This document shows, one piece after another, positions 17,983 through 25,844 of a stretch of DNA of 64,000 nucleotides. Each line of letters opens with the position of its first letter. Positions within the stretch are counted from its first letter, which is position 1. Where the stretch lies: contig CAKROE010000001.1 in NCBI GenBank assembly GCA_934371915.1, forward strand, positions 1-64,000. The letters are read 5' to 3'. The notes under the pieces are model-generated. The model had not been told where the DNA came from. It saw nothing but the letters and a program-made list of their open reading frames with translations, and searched no databases. The DNA comes from an uncultured Blautia sp. (GTDB lineage: Bacteria; Bacillota; Clostridia; Lachnospirales; Lachnospiraceae). A program made the position numbers and the translations under genes.

Positions 17983-19407
17983 TTAATATTCGCCTACAAC
18001 TGTAGCTTTAAGCAGGTTGGTGTTACCGGAACGTCCAAGAGGAACTCCGACAGTCAGAACAACAACATCGCCTTCTTTTACATAGCCGTTTTCTTCGGCA
18101 GCTTCTGTGGCGTGAAGGAGAAGGATCTCCATGCTGTATTCTTCTTTTGTCAGGATCGGAGCAACACCCCATACCATGTTTAACTGACGCCATGTACGTT
18201 CATCCGGAGTACATGCGATGATCTGGCATCCCGGACGATATTTGGAAACCATTCGTGCAGTGTTGCCGGAACGGGTAACTGCGATGATGGCTTTTGCATT
18301 CAGGTCGATGGCTGTCATGCAGGTAGCATGAGAAATTGCAGTCGTTACGTTGGTAGTGTCACCTTTTGTACGAACACTGAACTGTTGGTTGTATTCAACA
18401 TCAGCTTCTGTACGGCGGGCAATCTTGACCATCGTCTTGAGTGCTTCGATCGGATATTTACCGGCAGCAGTTTCACCGGAAAGCATGATCGCACTTGTTC
18501 CCTGATAGATGGCATTGGCAACGTCTGTAGTCTCTGCACGTGTCGGACGCGGATTCTTGATCATGGAATCCAGCATTTGAGTTGCTGTGATAACCTGTTT
18601 GCCGGCACTGTATACTTTGGAAATGATATCTTTCTGAATAACCGGAACGTCTTCAAGCGGAATCTCAACACCCATATCACCACGGGCGATCATGATACCG
18701 TCTGCGGCTTCGATGATGCTGTCGATGTTGTCAACACCCTGCTGGTTCTCGATCTTTGCAATGATCTTGATGTCGTGGCCGCCGTTTTTCTCGAGGATAT
18801 CGCGGATCTCTTTGACATCGGCTGCTGTTCTGGTGAAGGAAGCAGCGATGAAATCATAGCCTTCTTTGATACCGAAAAGGATATCGTCATGATCTTTCGG
18901 GCTGATAAATGGCATATTTACCTCTACGCCCGGAAGGTTTACACCTTTTTTGTTGCCGAGGACACCACCATTTATAACGGTACAGACAATGTCATGACCT
19001 TTGATCTTTTTGACTTCAAGTCCGATCAGACCATCATCGATCAGAATGCTGTTGCCAGGTTTGACATCTTTATATAAATCCTTGTAGGTAACAGAAACGA
19101 TTTTTTCATTTCCTTCGATCTCATCTGCAGTCAGAGTAAATTCCTGACCTTCCTTCAGAGTGATCTTTCCATCTGCAAATTCGCAGATACGAATTTCAGG
19201 ACCTTTTGTATCGAGAAGCGCTGCAACTGGTTTGTTAAGACGTGTGCGGATTTCTTTTAATTTATCAATACGGCCTTTCTGTTCATCGTGTAAACCATGA
19301 GAGAAGTTAAAACGTGCTACATTCATTCCTTCTTTAATTAATTCTTCCAGAACACCGTCTTTGTCAGTAGACGGACCAAGGGTACAGATAATTTTTGTTT
19401 TGCGCAT
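17983..19407 (-). CDS. pyk: Pyruvate kinase
   Basis: 474 residues, the short form without the extra PEP-utilising C-terminal domain. N-terminal RKTKIICTLGPS, LDTKGPEIR, active-site IAKIENQQGV, IMIARGDMGVE and SGETAAGKYP are all present. It transfers phosphate from PEP to ADP in the last step of glycolysis. A strong ribosome site (AGGAGG) precedes the ATG. Monocistronic, with its own promoter and a shared terminator. Confidence 0.97.
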   Translation of the reverse strand: MRKTKIICTLGPSTDKDGVLEELIKEGMNVARFNFSHGLHDEQKGRIDKLKEIRTRLNKPVAALLDTKGPEIRICEFADGKITLKEGQEFTLTADEIEGNEKIVSVTYKDLYKDVKPGNSILIDDGLIGLEVKKIKGHDIVCTVINGGVLGNKKGVNLPGVEVNMPFISPKDHDDILFGIKEGYDFIAASFTRTAADVKEIRDILEKNGGHDIKIIAKIENQQGVDNIDSIIEAADGIMIARGDMGVEIPLEDVPVIQKDIISKVYSAGKQVITATQMLDSMIKNPRPTRAETTDVANAIYQGTSAIMLSGETAAGKYPIEALKTMVKIARRTEADVEYNQQFSVRTKGDTTNVTTAISHATCMTAIDLNAKAIIAVTRSGNTARMVSKYRPGCQIIACTPDERTWRQLNMVWGVAPILTKEEYSMEILLLHATEAAEENGYVKEGDVVVLTVGVPLGRSGNTNLLKATVVGEY

Positions 19408-19444
19408 TCAAATTCCTCCTACTTTTCCTAAAAAATACACCTTT

Positions 19445-19472
19445 ATTCTAACATATAATTTTCATTGTACAA
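19445..19472 (-). promoter_or_regulatory. pyk promoter
   Basis: On the minus strand, -35 TTGTAC (19472-19467), 16-bp spacer, -10 TAGAAT (19450-19445) with TG one base upstream of the -10. It lies about 40 bp before the pyk start. Confidence 0.7.
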
Positions 19473-19574
19473 GTTAAGTTTTTGATAAAATACATGTTAA
19501 ATTTATAACATAATATCAAAGATTATGAGAGAAGTTTAATACAAAACAATCTTTGAGATCTAAAATGAAAGAAG

Positions 19575-19606
19575 CCGCCATACCAGTTTAAAATCTGGTA
19601 TGACGG
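19575..19606 (-). terminator. Terminator of the ClC gene
   Basis: 12-bp stem (one G-U pair) CCGCCATACCAG / CTGGTATGACGG followed on the minus strand by CTTCTTTCATTTT. One arm overlaps the last codons of the ClC gene. Confidence 0.8.
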
Positions 19607-20916
19607 TTGATATATTTTGCCTTATATTTAGAATATACGATCGTCTGATCTTTATACAGTCCGTAATAACCGGAAACGGCATAGCTGATGGAAACTGCGA
19701 TCAGATAATAGGAAACACCACGGAATCCGAAGAGTTCAAATGCGATCAGGATCGAGGTGATCGGGCAGTTGGTAACACCGCAGAAAAGTGCTGCCATTCC
19801 GGCGGCCGCGCAGATAGACGGGGAAAGTCCGATCAGATGCCCCATGAGACATCCGAAAGTTGCGCCGATGCAGAACGACGGAACAATCTCACCACCGCGG
19901 AATCCGGCACGCATGGTCAGCGCGGTCAGAAGAATTTTCCAGAAGAAATCCAGTGGACGCGTCTGTCCCTCTTCAATGGCAAGCTCGATCAGATTGTTGC
20001 CTGCGCCCATGTAATCAGTAGTTCGTAAAAGCAAAGTGATCGCAATGATGATCGCACTGGCGGCAGCAATACGAATATAGGGGTTCTTGAAATATTTCGT
20101 GTAAAGTTTGCTGATTCCCTGTAATGTCATGCAAAAAATGATACTGATCGCGGCACACGCGACAGCGACGAGAACCATTTTCAGACCGGTTTCCACAGTA
20201 AGATCCGGAATATCTACAACGTGAAAAGATTCTGGATGGATTCCGAAGTTGGCAGCAAATTCCGAAGCAATAATAGAAGATATCACGCATGGAACCAGTG
20301 CTGCATAGTACATGATACCAACGCTGACCACTTCCATGGAAAAAACAGCCGCAGCCATCGGAGTACCGAAAACAGCGGAGAAAGCAGCGCTCATTCCACA
20401 CATGACCATGACGTGACGGTCTTCTTCGTCGAGACGGAACCAGCTTCCGAGCTGATTACCGATGCTTCCGCCAAGCTGGATCGCTGCACCTTCACGTCCG
20501 GCAGAACCACCGGCAAAGTGTGTCAGGATCGTAGAAACAAAGATCAGCGGAGCGGAACGGAAAGGCACATCATCCTGTGAGCGGATGGTGGAAAGCACCT
20601 GATTGGTGCCGCCATCGTCCTGTCCGAGCTTCTGATAGAGAAAGACGATGACAAGGCCGGCAGCGGGCAGCAGAAAGAACACCCAGAAGTGTTCCGTGCG
20701 GTAAGTTGTAACAAATTTCAGCGCCCGTGCAAAAAGACTGCTGATAAAGCCGACCGTCAGCCCGGTCAGGACTGCGAGAAGCAGCCACTTGATCAGATTT
20801 GTCATGTCATACCGGATGTGCCCGGCATAATAGTGCAGATCATGAGTTTTTTCCGGATTTTTATTATCCTGTGTGTTGTTCATAAGCTCCCCCAAAAGTA
20901 AAATAGTGTTTTGCAT
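19588..20916 (-). CDS. ClC-family chloride channel / transporter
   Basis: 442 residues, about ten or more membrane helices. Family motifs: GGSAGREGAAIQ (standard GxEGP with Pro replaced by Ala, gating Glu kept), GFRGGEIVPSFCIGA and the helix-N region CGVTNCPITSILIAFELFGF. ClC proteins move chloride (or H+/Cl-) for pH and charge balance. An alternative start at 20883 has a GGGGGAG site close to its ATG and gives MNNTQDNKNPEK; the N-terminus is therefore uncertain by 11 residues. No fluoride riboswitch is visible upstream. Confidence 0.88.
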   Translation of the reverse strand: MQNTILLLGELMNNTQDNKNPEKTHDLHYYAGHIRYDMTNLIKWLLLAVLTGLTVGFISSLFARALKFVTTYRTEHFWVFFLLPAAGLVIVFLYQKLGQDDGGTNQVLSTIRSQDDVPFRSAPLIFVSTILTHFAGGSAGREGAAIQLGGSIGNQLGSWFRLDEEDRHVMVMCGMSAAFSAVFGTPMAAAVFSMEVVSVGIMYYAALVPCVISSIIASEFAANFGIHPESFHVVDIPDLTVETGLKMVLVAVACAAISIIFCMTLQGISKLYTKYFKNPYIRIAAASAIIIAITLLLRTTDYMGAGNNLIELAIEEGQTRPLDFFWKILLTALTMRAGFRGGEIVPSFCIGATFGCLMGHLIGLSPSICAAAGMAALFCGVTNCPITSILIAFELFGFRGVSYYLIAVSISYAVSGYYGLYKDQTIVYSKYKAKYINRHTRF

Positions 20917-20956
20917 ATTTCCGAAGTATTTCTGTTTATATCAGGACATGCAACAA

Positions 20957-20985
20957 ACGGTTCCGGGAATATTCTGCGGAACCGT
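20957..20985 (-). terminator. Probable terminator of the copper operon
   Basis: Perfect 9-bp stem ACGGTTCCG / CGGAACCGT with an 11-nt loop; the minus-strand T run after it is short (TTTGTTG). It lies 37 bp beyond the copA stop. Confidence 0.55.
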
Positions 20986-21021
20986 CTGATGATTGTACCT
21001 ATAAGTCTGTATGGTCTGGTA

Positions 21022-21240
21022 TTACTCCTGAGTAATTCCTGTAACCTCATATCCTGCTTCTTTGATCGTAGCACGGATCTTGTCTTCGTCAACTCTTTCC
21101 GGTGCTGTGAAAACAGTTGTGTTGCTTTCGTGGGAAGATACGACATCTTCTGCACCGAAAGCTTTTTTGATTGCTTCATTTACATGTGCTTCGCAGTGTC
21201 CGCACATCATTCCTTCAACATTAACTGTAACTTTTACCAT
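21022..21240 (-). CDS. copZ: Possible separately translated CopZ copper chaperone (internal start in copA)
   Basis: Inside the copA frame, ATG at 21240-21238 is preceded by AAGGAG (21255-21250), 9 nt upstream. This would give a 72-residue protein starting [16 protein letters not shown], exactly the length and form of a free CopZ. It either arose by loss of the stop between copA and copZ, or is a dual-product arrangement. Translation from this start is inferred from the site only. Confidence 0.5.
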   Translation of the reverse strand: MVKVTVNVEGMMCGHCEAHVNEAIKKAFGAEDVVSSHESNTTVFTAPERVDEDKIRATIKEAGYEVTGITQE

Positions 21241-23577
21241 AGTTTTTTGCTCCTTTTCTTTTATATTATAATCATTTTTTAGCTCAATGGAAGTAGCTTG
21301 TTTTATTTTTTTGTCTTTTCTTGTATCGTGAATCTTAAACAGGTTCAGACGAAGGGCATTTGTAACGACGCAGAAGCTGGAGAGGCTCATTGCTGCAGCG
21401 CCAAACATCGGGTTGAGTGTCCAGCCGAAAATCGGGATCCAGACACCGGCAGCGAGCGGAATACCGATGACATTGTAGAAAAATGCCCAGAAAAGATTTT
21501 CGTGGATGTTTTTCAGGGTAGCACGGCTGAGACGGATCGCAGCAGGAACATCACTCAGGCGGCTCTTCATCAGGACAACATCGGCAGCGTCGATTGCAAT
21601 ATCTGTTCCGGCACCGATCGCGATTCCGATATCAGCCCGTGTAAGAGCCGGAGCATCGTTGATACCGTCACCGACCATGGCAACTTTGCCCTGCTCCTTC
21701 AGGGAGCGGATCACGCTTTCTTTGCCATCAGGGAGAACTCCGGCAATGACATAGTCCACGCCTGCCTGAGCACCGATTGCTCTTGCGGTACGTTCGTTGT
21801 CACCGGTCAGCATAACTACGCGGATGCCCATGTTTTGAAGTTCTCTGATTGCCTGTGGGCTGTCTTCTTTGATAACATCAGCGACTGCAATAATTCCGAT
21901 CAGTTTGCTGTTTCGTGCAAAAAGGAGGGGAGTTTTTCCCTGTTCGGCAAGTTTCTCTGCTTTCCGGGAGAGAGCGGCAGGAACACTTACCTGGCTGCTG
22001 ATAAATTTCATACTTCCACCGATCAGGGTTTCATTATTCAGCACAGCGGAAAGACCATTTCCGGGAAGTGCATGGAAACCGGAAACTTCCGGTGCGGTCA
22101 GATGCAGGTTCTCGGCATGTTCTAAAATTGCTTTTGCAAGCGGATGCTCACTCTTTTTCTCAAGGGCAAATGCCGTTGTGAGAAGCTCTGTTTCGGAGAT
22201 TCCGTCAGCCGGGAGAAGGTCTGTTACTTCTGGCTGTCCGCTTGTGATGGTACCTGTTTTGTCGAGTGCTACAATCTGGACTTTGCCGGCTTCTTCGAGA
22301 GAAACTGCTGTTTTGAAGAGGATGCCATTCTTTGCGCCCATACCATTGCCGACCATAATTGCTACAGGGGTGGCAAGTCCAAGCGCACACGGACAACTGA
22401 TGACAAGAACAGAAATTCCACGTGCAAGTGAGTAGCCAAATTCATGTCCGGTCAGAAGCCAGATAATGGTCGTAATGACTGCAATTGTGATGACTGTCGG
22501 GACAAAAATACCGGAAACACGGTCTGCGATCTTTGCAATCGGAGCTTTGGTGGCTGCGGCATCACTGACCATTTTAATGATCTGGGAGAGTGTGGTGTCT
22601 TCGCCTACACGGGTTGCCTCACATTTGATAAATCCGGACTGGTTGACGGTTGCTGCGGAAACAAGATCACCGGCAGCTTTGTCAACAGGGATGCTTTCAC
22701 CGGTCAGCGCAGATTCGTTGACTGCACTGTTTCCTTCGACGATCACACCGTCGACCGGGATGTTTTCTCCGGGCCGTACGACGAAAATATCGCCTTTTTT
22801 GACCTGTTCGATCGGAACGGTGGTCTCCTGGCCATTACGGAGAATGACAGCTGTTTTCGGTGCAAGTTTCATAAGACTCTTTAATGCATCGGTTGTTTTG
22901 CCTTTAGAACGTGCTTCGAGCATTTTTCCGACGGTGATCAGAGTCAGGATCATGGCTGCGGATTCAAAATAGAATTCCATCATGTAGTTCATGACTGCGG
23001 CGGAATCACCGTCAACCTGTGCTCTTGTCATGGCGAAGAGTGCATAAACACTCCATACAAAAGATGCCATGGAACCAAGTGCGACAAGGGTGTCCATGTT
23101 CGGAGAGCGGTGCCACAGACTCTTAAAGCCGCTGATAAAGAATTTCTGGTTGATGATCATGATGATTCCGGCAAGCAGAAGCTGTACAAGTCCCATGGCA
23201 ATATGGTTGTCATTGAACCATGCCGGGAGCGGCCAGCCCCACATCATGTGTCCCATGGAGAAATACATGAGGACGAGCAGAAAACCTGTTGAGGCGATCA
23301 GACGACGCCTGAGAATAGGTGTTTCATGGTCTTCGAGTGCTTCTTCGGCCTCGGACATGGAAGCCTGTTCTTTGGCAGCGCCTTTGAGTGAGGCGCCATA
23401 GCCTGCCTGCTGTACGGCAGTGATGATATCGTGGGAAGCGGCAGTTCCCTCAACTCCCATAGAATTTGTCAGAAGGCTGACGGAACAGGATGTGACTCCC
23501 GGAACTTTTGATACAGCCTTTTCTACACGGGATGAGCAGGCAGCACAGCTCATGCCGGTGACGTTATACTGTTCCAT
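21022..23577 (-). CDS. copA: Copper-exporting P1B-type ATPase CopA with C-terminal CopZ-like domain
   Basis: 851 residues. N-terminal heavy-metal domain with CxxC at C11-C14 (GMSCAACSS), eight membrane helices, the ion-binding CPC motif ([13 protein letters not shown]), the phosphorylation site [16 protein letters not shown] and [10 protein letters not shown]. It pumps Cu(I) out using ATP. Unusually, after the last helix and a short Lys-rich linker the same frame continues into a second HMA domain ([11 protein letters not shown]) of 72 residues. CopZ is normally a separate gene here. An internal start could also make it separately. AAGGAGG precedes the ATG. Confidence 0.93.
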   Translation of the reverse strand: MEQYNVTGMSCAACSSRVEKAVSKVPGVTSCSVSLLTNSMGVEGTAASHDIITAVQQAGYGASLKGAAKEQASMSEAEEALEDHETPILRRRLIASTGFLLVLMYFSMGHMMWGWPLPAWFNDNHIAMGLVQLLLAGIIMIINQKFFISGFKSLWHRSPNMDTLVALGSMASFVWSVYALFAMTRAQVDGDSAAVMNYMMEFYFESAAMILTLITVGKMLEARSKGKTTDALKSLMKLAPKTAVILRNGQETTVPIEQVKKGDIFVVRPGENIPVDGVIVEGNSAVNESALTGESIPVDKAAGDLVSAATVNQSGFIKCEATRVGEDTTLSQIIKMVSDAAATKAPIAKIADRVSGIFVPTVITIAVITTIIWLLTGHEFGYSLARGISVLVISCPCALGLATPVAIMVGNGMGAKNGILFKTAVSLEEAGKVQIVALDKTGTITSGQPEVTDLLPADGISETELLTTAFALEKKSEHPLAKAILEHAENLHLTAPEVSGFHALPGNGLSAVLNNETLIGGSMKFISSQVSVPAALSRKAEKLAEQGKTPLLFARNSKLIGIIAVADVIKEDSPQAIRELQNMGIRVVMLTGDNERTARAIGAQAGVDYVIAGVLPDGKESVIRSLKEQGKVAMVGDGINDAPALTRADIGIAIGAGTDIAIDAADVVLMKSRLSDVPAAIRLSRATLKNIHENLFWAFFYNVIGIPLAAGVWIPIFGWTLNPMFGAAAMSLSSFCVVTNALRLNLFKIHDTRKDKKIKQATSIELKNDYNIKEKEQKTMVKVTVNVEGMMCGHCEAHVNEAIKKAFGAEDVVSSHESNTTVFTAPERVDEDKIRATIKEAGYEVTGITQE

Positions 23578-23589
23578 TATGGTACCTCC

Positions 23590-23958
23590 TTATGAAATAC
23601 TGAGGCATGTAAAACCTGCTTTTTTCACTGCCTCTCGAAGGTCCCCCTCAGAAATGGAGCGGTCATAGGAAACCGTTGCGATTTCTTTTTTCAGGTCGAC
23701 TTCTGCAACAACACCTTCGACTTCGTTGAGGGCACTGGTTACAGAATCAACGCAGTGCTGGCAGTGCATGCCTTCGATGCGGATTGTTTTTGTTCCGATG
23801 ACAGGGCCGTCCAGAAATTTTCTCTTGGGTTTGGAACTGTTACCGCCGCCTCCTCCGCAGCAGAGAGAATCTCCTTTAAAATGGCGTGCCGCCTTGCGTG
23901 CTGCAAAGATCATGGCAATAAGGACAATAAGTAAAATAATGATATCAGCTGGTTTCAT
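23590..23958 (-). CDS. Membrane-anchored heavy-metal-associated (HMA) protein
   Basis: 122 residues. One membrane helix (about 5-20), a Cys-Cys-Gly5 linker (C33-C34) and a C-terminal HMA domain with metal-binding C66-x-x-C69 (GMHCQHC). It probably carries Cu(I) at the membrane near CopA. The gene lies 12 nt before copA in the operon; the stop of the preceding small gene overlaps its ribosome site. Confidence 0.85.
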   Translation of the reverse strand: MKPADIIILLIVLIAMIFAARKAARHFKGDSLCCGGGGGNSSKPKRKFLDGPVIGTKTIRIEGMHCQHCVDSVTSALNEVEGVVAEVDLKKEIATVSYDRSISEGDLREAVKKAGFTCLSIS

Positions 23959-23960
23959 GT

Positions 23961-24107
23961 TTATTCCTCCTCTGTAAATTCTTCAATTTTATGTTTGTTT
24001 ATTAATTTTTGGGTAAACTGATAAATTTCGTAAATGGTGATTCCGACTAAATAGATTACAATGAAAGCACCAAATCCATACATGGATGATTCACCTAAAT
24101 GATGCAT
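23961..24107 (-). CDS. Small membrane protein of the copper operon, 48 aa
   Basis: ATG at 24107 with AAAGGAG upstream. The peptide starts MHHLGESSMYGFGAF, continues with one hydrophobic helix (about 11-30) and ends in a charged tail (HKIEEFTEEE). Two N-terminal His and two Met could bind copper. It lies between csoR and the HMA protein, and its end GAGGAGGAATAA supplies the ribosome site of the next gene (start 2 nt later). Too short for usual gene callers; family unknown. Confidence 0.7.
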   Translation of the reverse strand: MHHLGESSMYGFGAFIVIYLVGITIYEIYQFTQKLINKHKIEEFTEEE

Positions 24108-24136
24108 GTGTGCTGTACTCCTTTCGCATATTATTT

Positions 24137-24163
24137 GTAACTGTCCTGTGTAATTGCAGTTAC
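24137..24163. repeat. Inverted repeat GTAACTG-N13-CAGTTAC after csoR
   Basis: Perfect 7-bp arms directly after the csoR stop codon. Same arms as the repeats at 16509 and 33606 but a different 13-nt loop, so relation to them is uncertain. Confidence 0.45.
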
Positions 24164-24164
24164 A

Positions 24165-24551
24165 TCATTTCATTAGTTTCTGCAGGGTTGCAACAAGCTC
24201 GTCAATTGTCTCGTCCTTGCCCGCTCGGATATCACGTGCGACGCAGGTACGGATATGATTCGCGAGAAGTTCCTTGTTGAATGAATTGACGGCGGCGTTG
24301 ACAGCGGCAGACTGGATCAGAATGTCGTTGCAGTAAGCATCGTTCTCCAACATTCCTATGATTCCCCGTATTTGTCCCTCAATACGTTTCAGGCGGTTGA
24401 CAAGTTTCCTGCGGTCGGCCTCTGAACGGTCTGTGTGCTTCATACTGCAGCAGGAACAGACCGGTGATTTATCGAATGTGGTATCGCATGGCATTACGTC
24501 TGCGGAAATATCTGTATTCGTCTGGTCTTTATTACAATTACAATCGGACAT
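24165..24551 (-). CDS. csoR: Copper-sensing repressor CsoR
   Basis: 128 residues of the all-helical CsoR/RcnR (DUF156) family. The Cu(I) ligands are C74, H99 and C103; their spacing (25 and 4) is the same as in characterised CsoR. An extra N-terminal ~40 residues are Cys-rich (C4, C6, C22, C32, C34, C35), which is longer than typical members. It should repress the operon csoR–small protein–HMA–copA until Cu(I) binds. AAAGGAG precedes the ATG. Matching operators lie directly upstream. Confidence 0.93.
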   Translation of the reverse strand: MSDCNCNKDQTNTDISADVMPCDTTFDKSPVCSCCSMKHTDRSEADRRKLVNRLKRIEGQIRGIIGMLENDAYCNDILIQSAAVNAAVNSFNKELLANHIRTCVARDIRAGKDETIDELVATLQKLMK

Positions 24552-24593
24552 AGGTAAGGCTCCTTTCTGAATTGGGGTAGGTTATTTGATTTA

Positions 24594-24654
24594 ATACCCT
24601 TATGGGGTATAATGATACTGATGATAATATATACCCCACTAGGGTATTTGTCAA
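24594..24654 (-). promoter_or_regulatory. Copper operon promoter with two CsoR operators
   Basis: Minus-strand -35 TTGACA (24654-24649), 17-bp spacer, -10 TATATT (24631-24626). One inverted repeat ATACCC-N5-GGGTAT (24631-24647) fills the spacer; a second with identical arms and spacing (24594-24610) lies 37 bp downstream, past the start site. These match the known GC-centred CsoR operator type. Confidence 0.88.
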
Positions 24655-24663
24655 GAGAGAATA

Positions 24664-25485
24664 TAAAAAAGTGAGAGGTGGGTGACCTGGTGAGGAGAAT
24701 GACTTGAGAAAGTCATCAAAAAGTGAGAGGTGGGTGACCTGGTGAGGAGAATGACTTGAGAAAGTCATCAAAAAGTGAGAGGTGTAATGACCTGCGGAGG
24801 AGAAAGGTCTGGCAGGGATAATGAAATCAGGGAAGTGTTATGACTCGTGGGGGAGAAAGCCATGAGGAGGTCCACGAAATGTAGGTAAACTGGGTACCCT
24901 GTGGGAAAGAAAGTCATGAGGAAGTCCACGAAATGAGAAAAATCGGGTACCCTGTGGAGGAGAAAGCCATGAGGAAGTCATCGGAATGAGAAAAATTGGG
25001 TACCCAGCGGGAGAGAAAGCCATGAGGAAGTCATCGGAATGAGAAAAATTGGGTACCCAGCGGAGGAGAAAGTCATAAGAAAGTCATCAAAAAGTGAGGG
25101 GTGTAATGACCTGTGGAGGAGAAAGTCATGAGAAAGTCAATGAAATGAGAAAAATTGGGTACCTTGCAGAGGAGAAAGTCATGAGGGAGTCATCAAAAAG
25201 TGAGAGGTGTAATGACCTGCAGAGGAGAAAGTTATGAGGAAGTCCACGAAATACGAGAGGTGTAATGGCCTGCGGAGGAGAAAGGTCTGGCAGGGATAAT
25301 GAAATCAGGGAAGTGTTATGACTCGTGGGGGAGAAAGCCATGAGGAGGTCCACGAAATGTAGGTAAACTGGGTACCCTGTGGGAAAGAAAGTCATGAGGA
25401 AGTCCACGAAATGAGAAAAATCGGGTACCCTGTGGAGGAGAAAGCCATGAGGAAGTCAATGAAACAGCGAAAAATGGTGGACTCT
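24664..25485. repeat. Minisatellite-like array (about 53-bp units) with a 478-bp tandem duplication
   Basis: About fifteen degenerate units built from blocks such as GGAGGAGAAAGTCATGAGGA and GAAAAATTGGGTACCC, unit length near 53 bp. Stretch 24778-24980 recurs at 25256-25458 with only one difference seen, an offset of 478 bp, so a multi-unit block was duplicated recently. Open frames on the minus strand have no ribosome sites and read as low-complexity. No gene is supported here. Confidence 0.85.
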
Positions 25486-25524
25486 GATAGGGGAAAGCCC
25501 CGACAGGGCAAAATAAATTCGGAT

Positions 25525-25620
25525 AAACAATAAGATGTCTGGATGAATAAGAAGACTTGGGGTGAAGAATAAGATGTCCAGATGAAGAATAGAATATCCA
25601 GATGAAAATAAGATATGGCA
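25525..25620. repeat. Short ~20-bp direct repeats
   Basis: Three to four degenerate copies of AATAAGATGTCCAGATGAAG follow the larger array. No gene is visible from 25485 to 25750. Confidence 0.6.
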
Positions 25621-25753
25621 GCCGCTAATAAAAAGATAAGACTTCCATCCAATAGAATGTCAACACACAGGAAAGCCTTCTACATATGAAAACCAGGGAT
25701 ACAGTGTGTAAATCAATACATTACATACCTGATAGATCAAGAAATCTTATATA

Positions 25754-25844
25754 ACCCAGGGGTGCGCGAGGGGACTGGTAAGTCCCCTCGGTTGGGTCCC
25801 TGAGGGAAACTCCCTCAACAGGGGGCTTCGGGGCTACGCCCCGA
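25754..25844. repeat. Cluster of three GC-rich hairpins at the MATE gene end
   Basis: Three perfect stem-loops in a row: CGAGGGGACT / AGTCCCCTCG (25767-25790, closed further by ACCCA/TGGGT), TGAGGGA / TCCCTCA (25801-25817) and TCGGGGC / GCCCCGA (25828-25844). The last overlaps the final MATE codons. GC content is far above the surroundings. It may terminate MATE transcription or be a dispersed palindromic repeat. Confidence 0.7.

Noticed and set aside
24664-25485. CRISPR array
   Set aside because: Units are adjacent and degenerate, no constant repeat/unique spacer alternation, and no cas genes.
24538-25652. Several minus-strand frames in the minisatellite (60-93 codons)
   Set aside because: Low-complexity, no ribosome sites, produced by repeated DNA.
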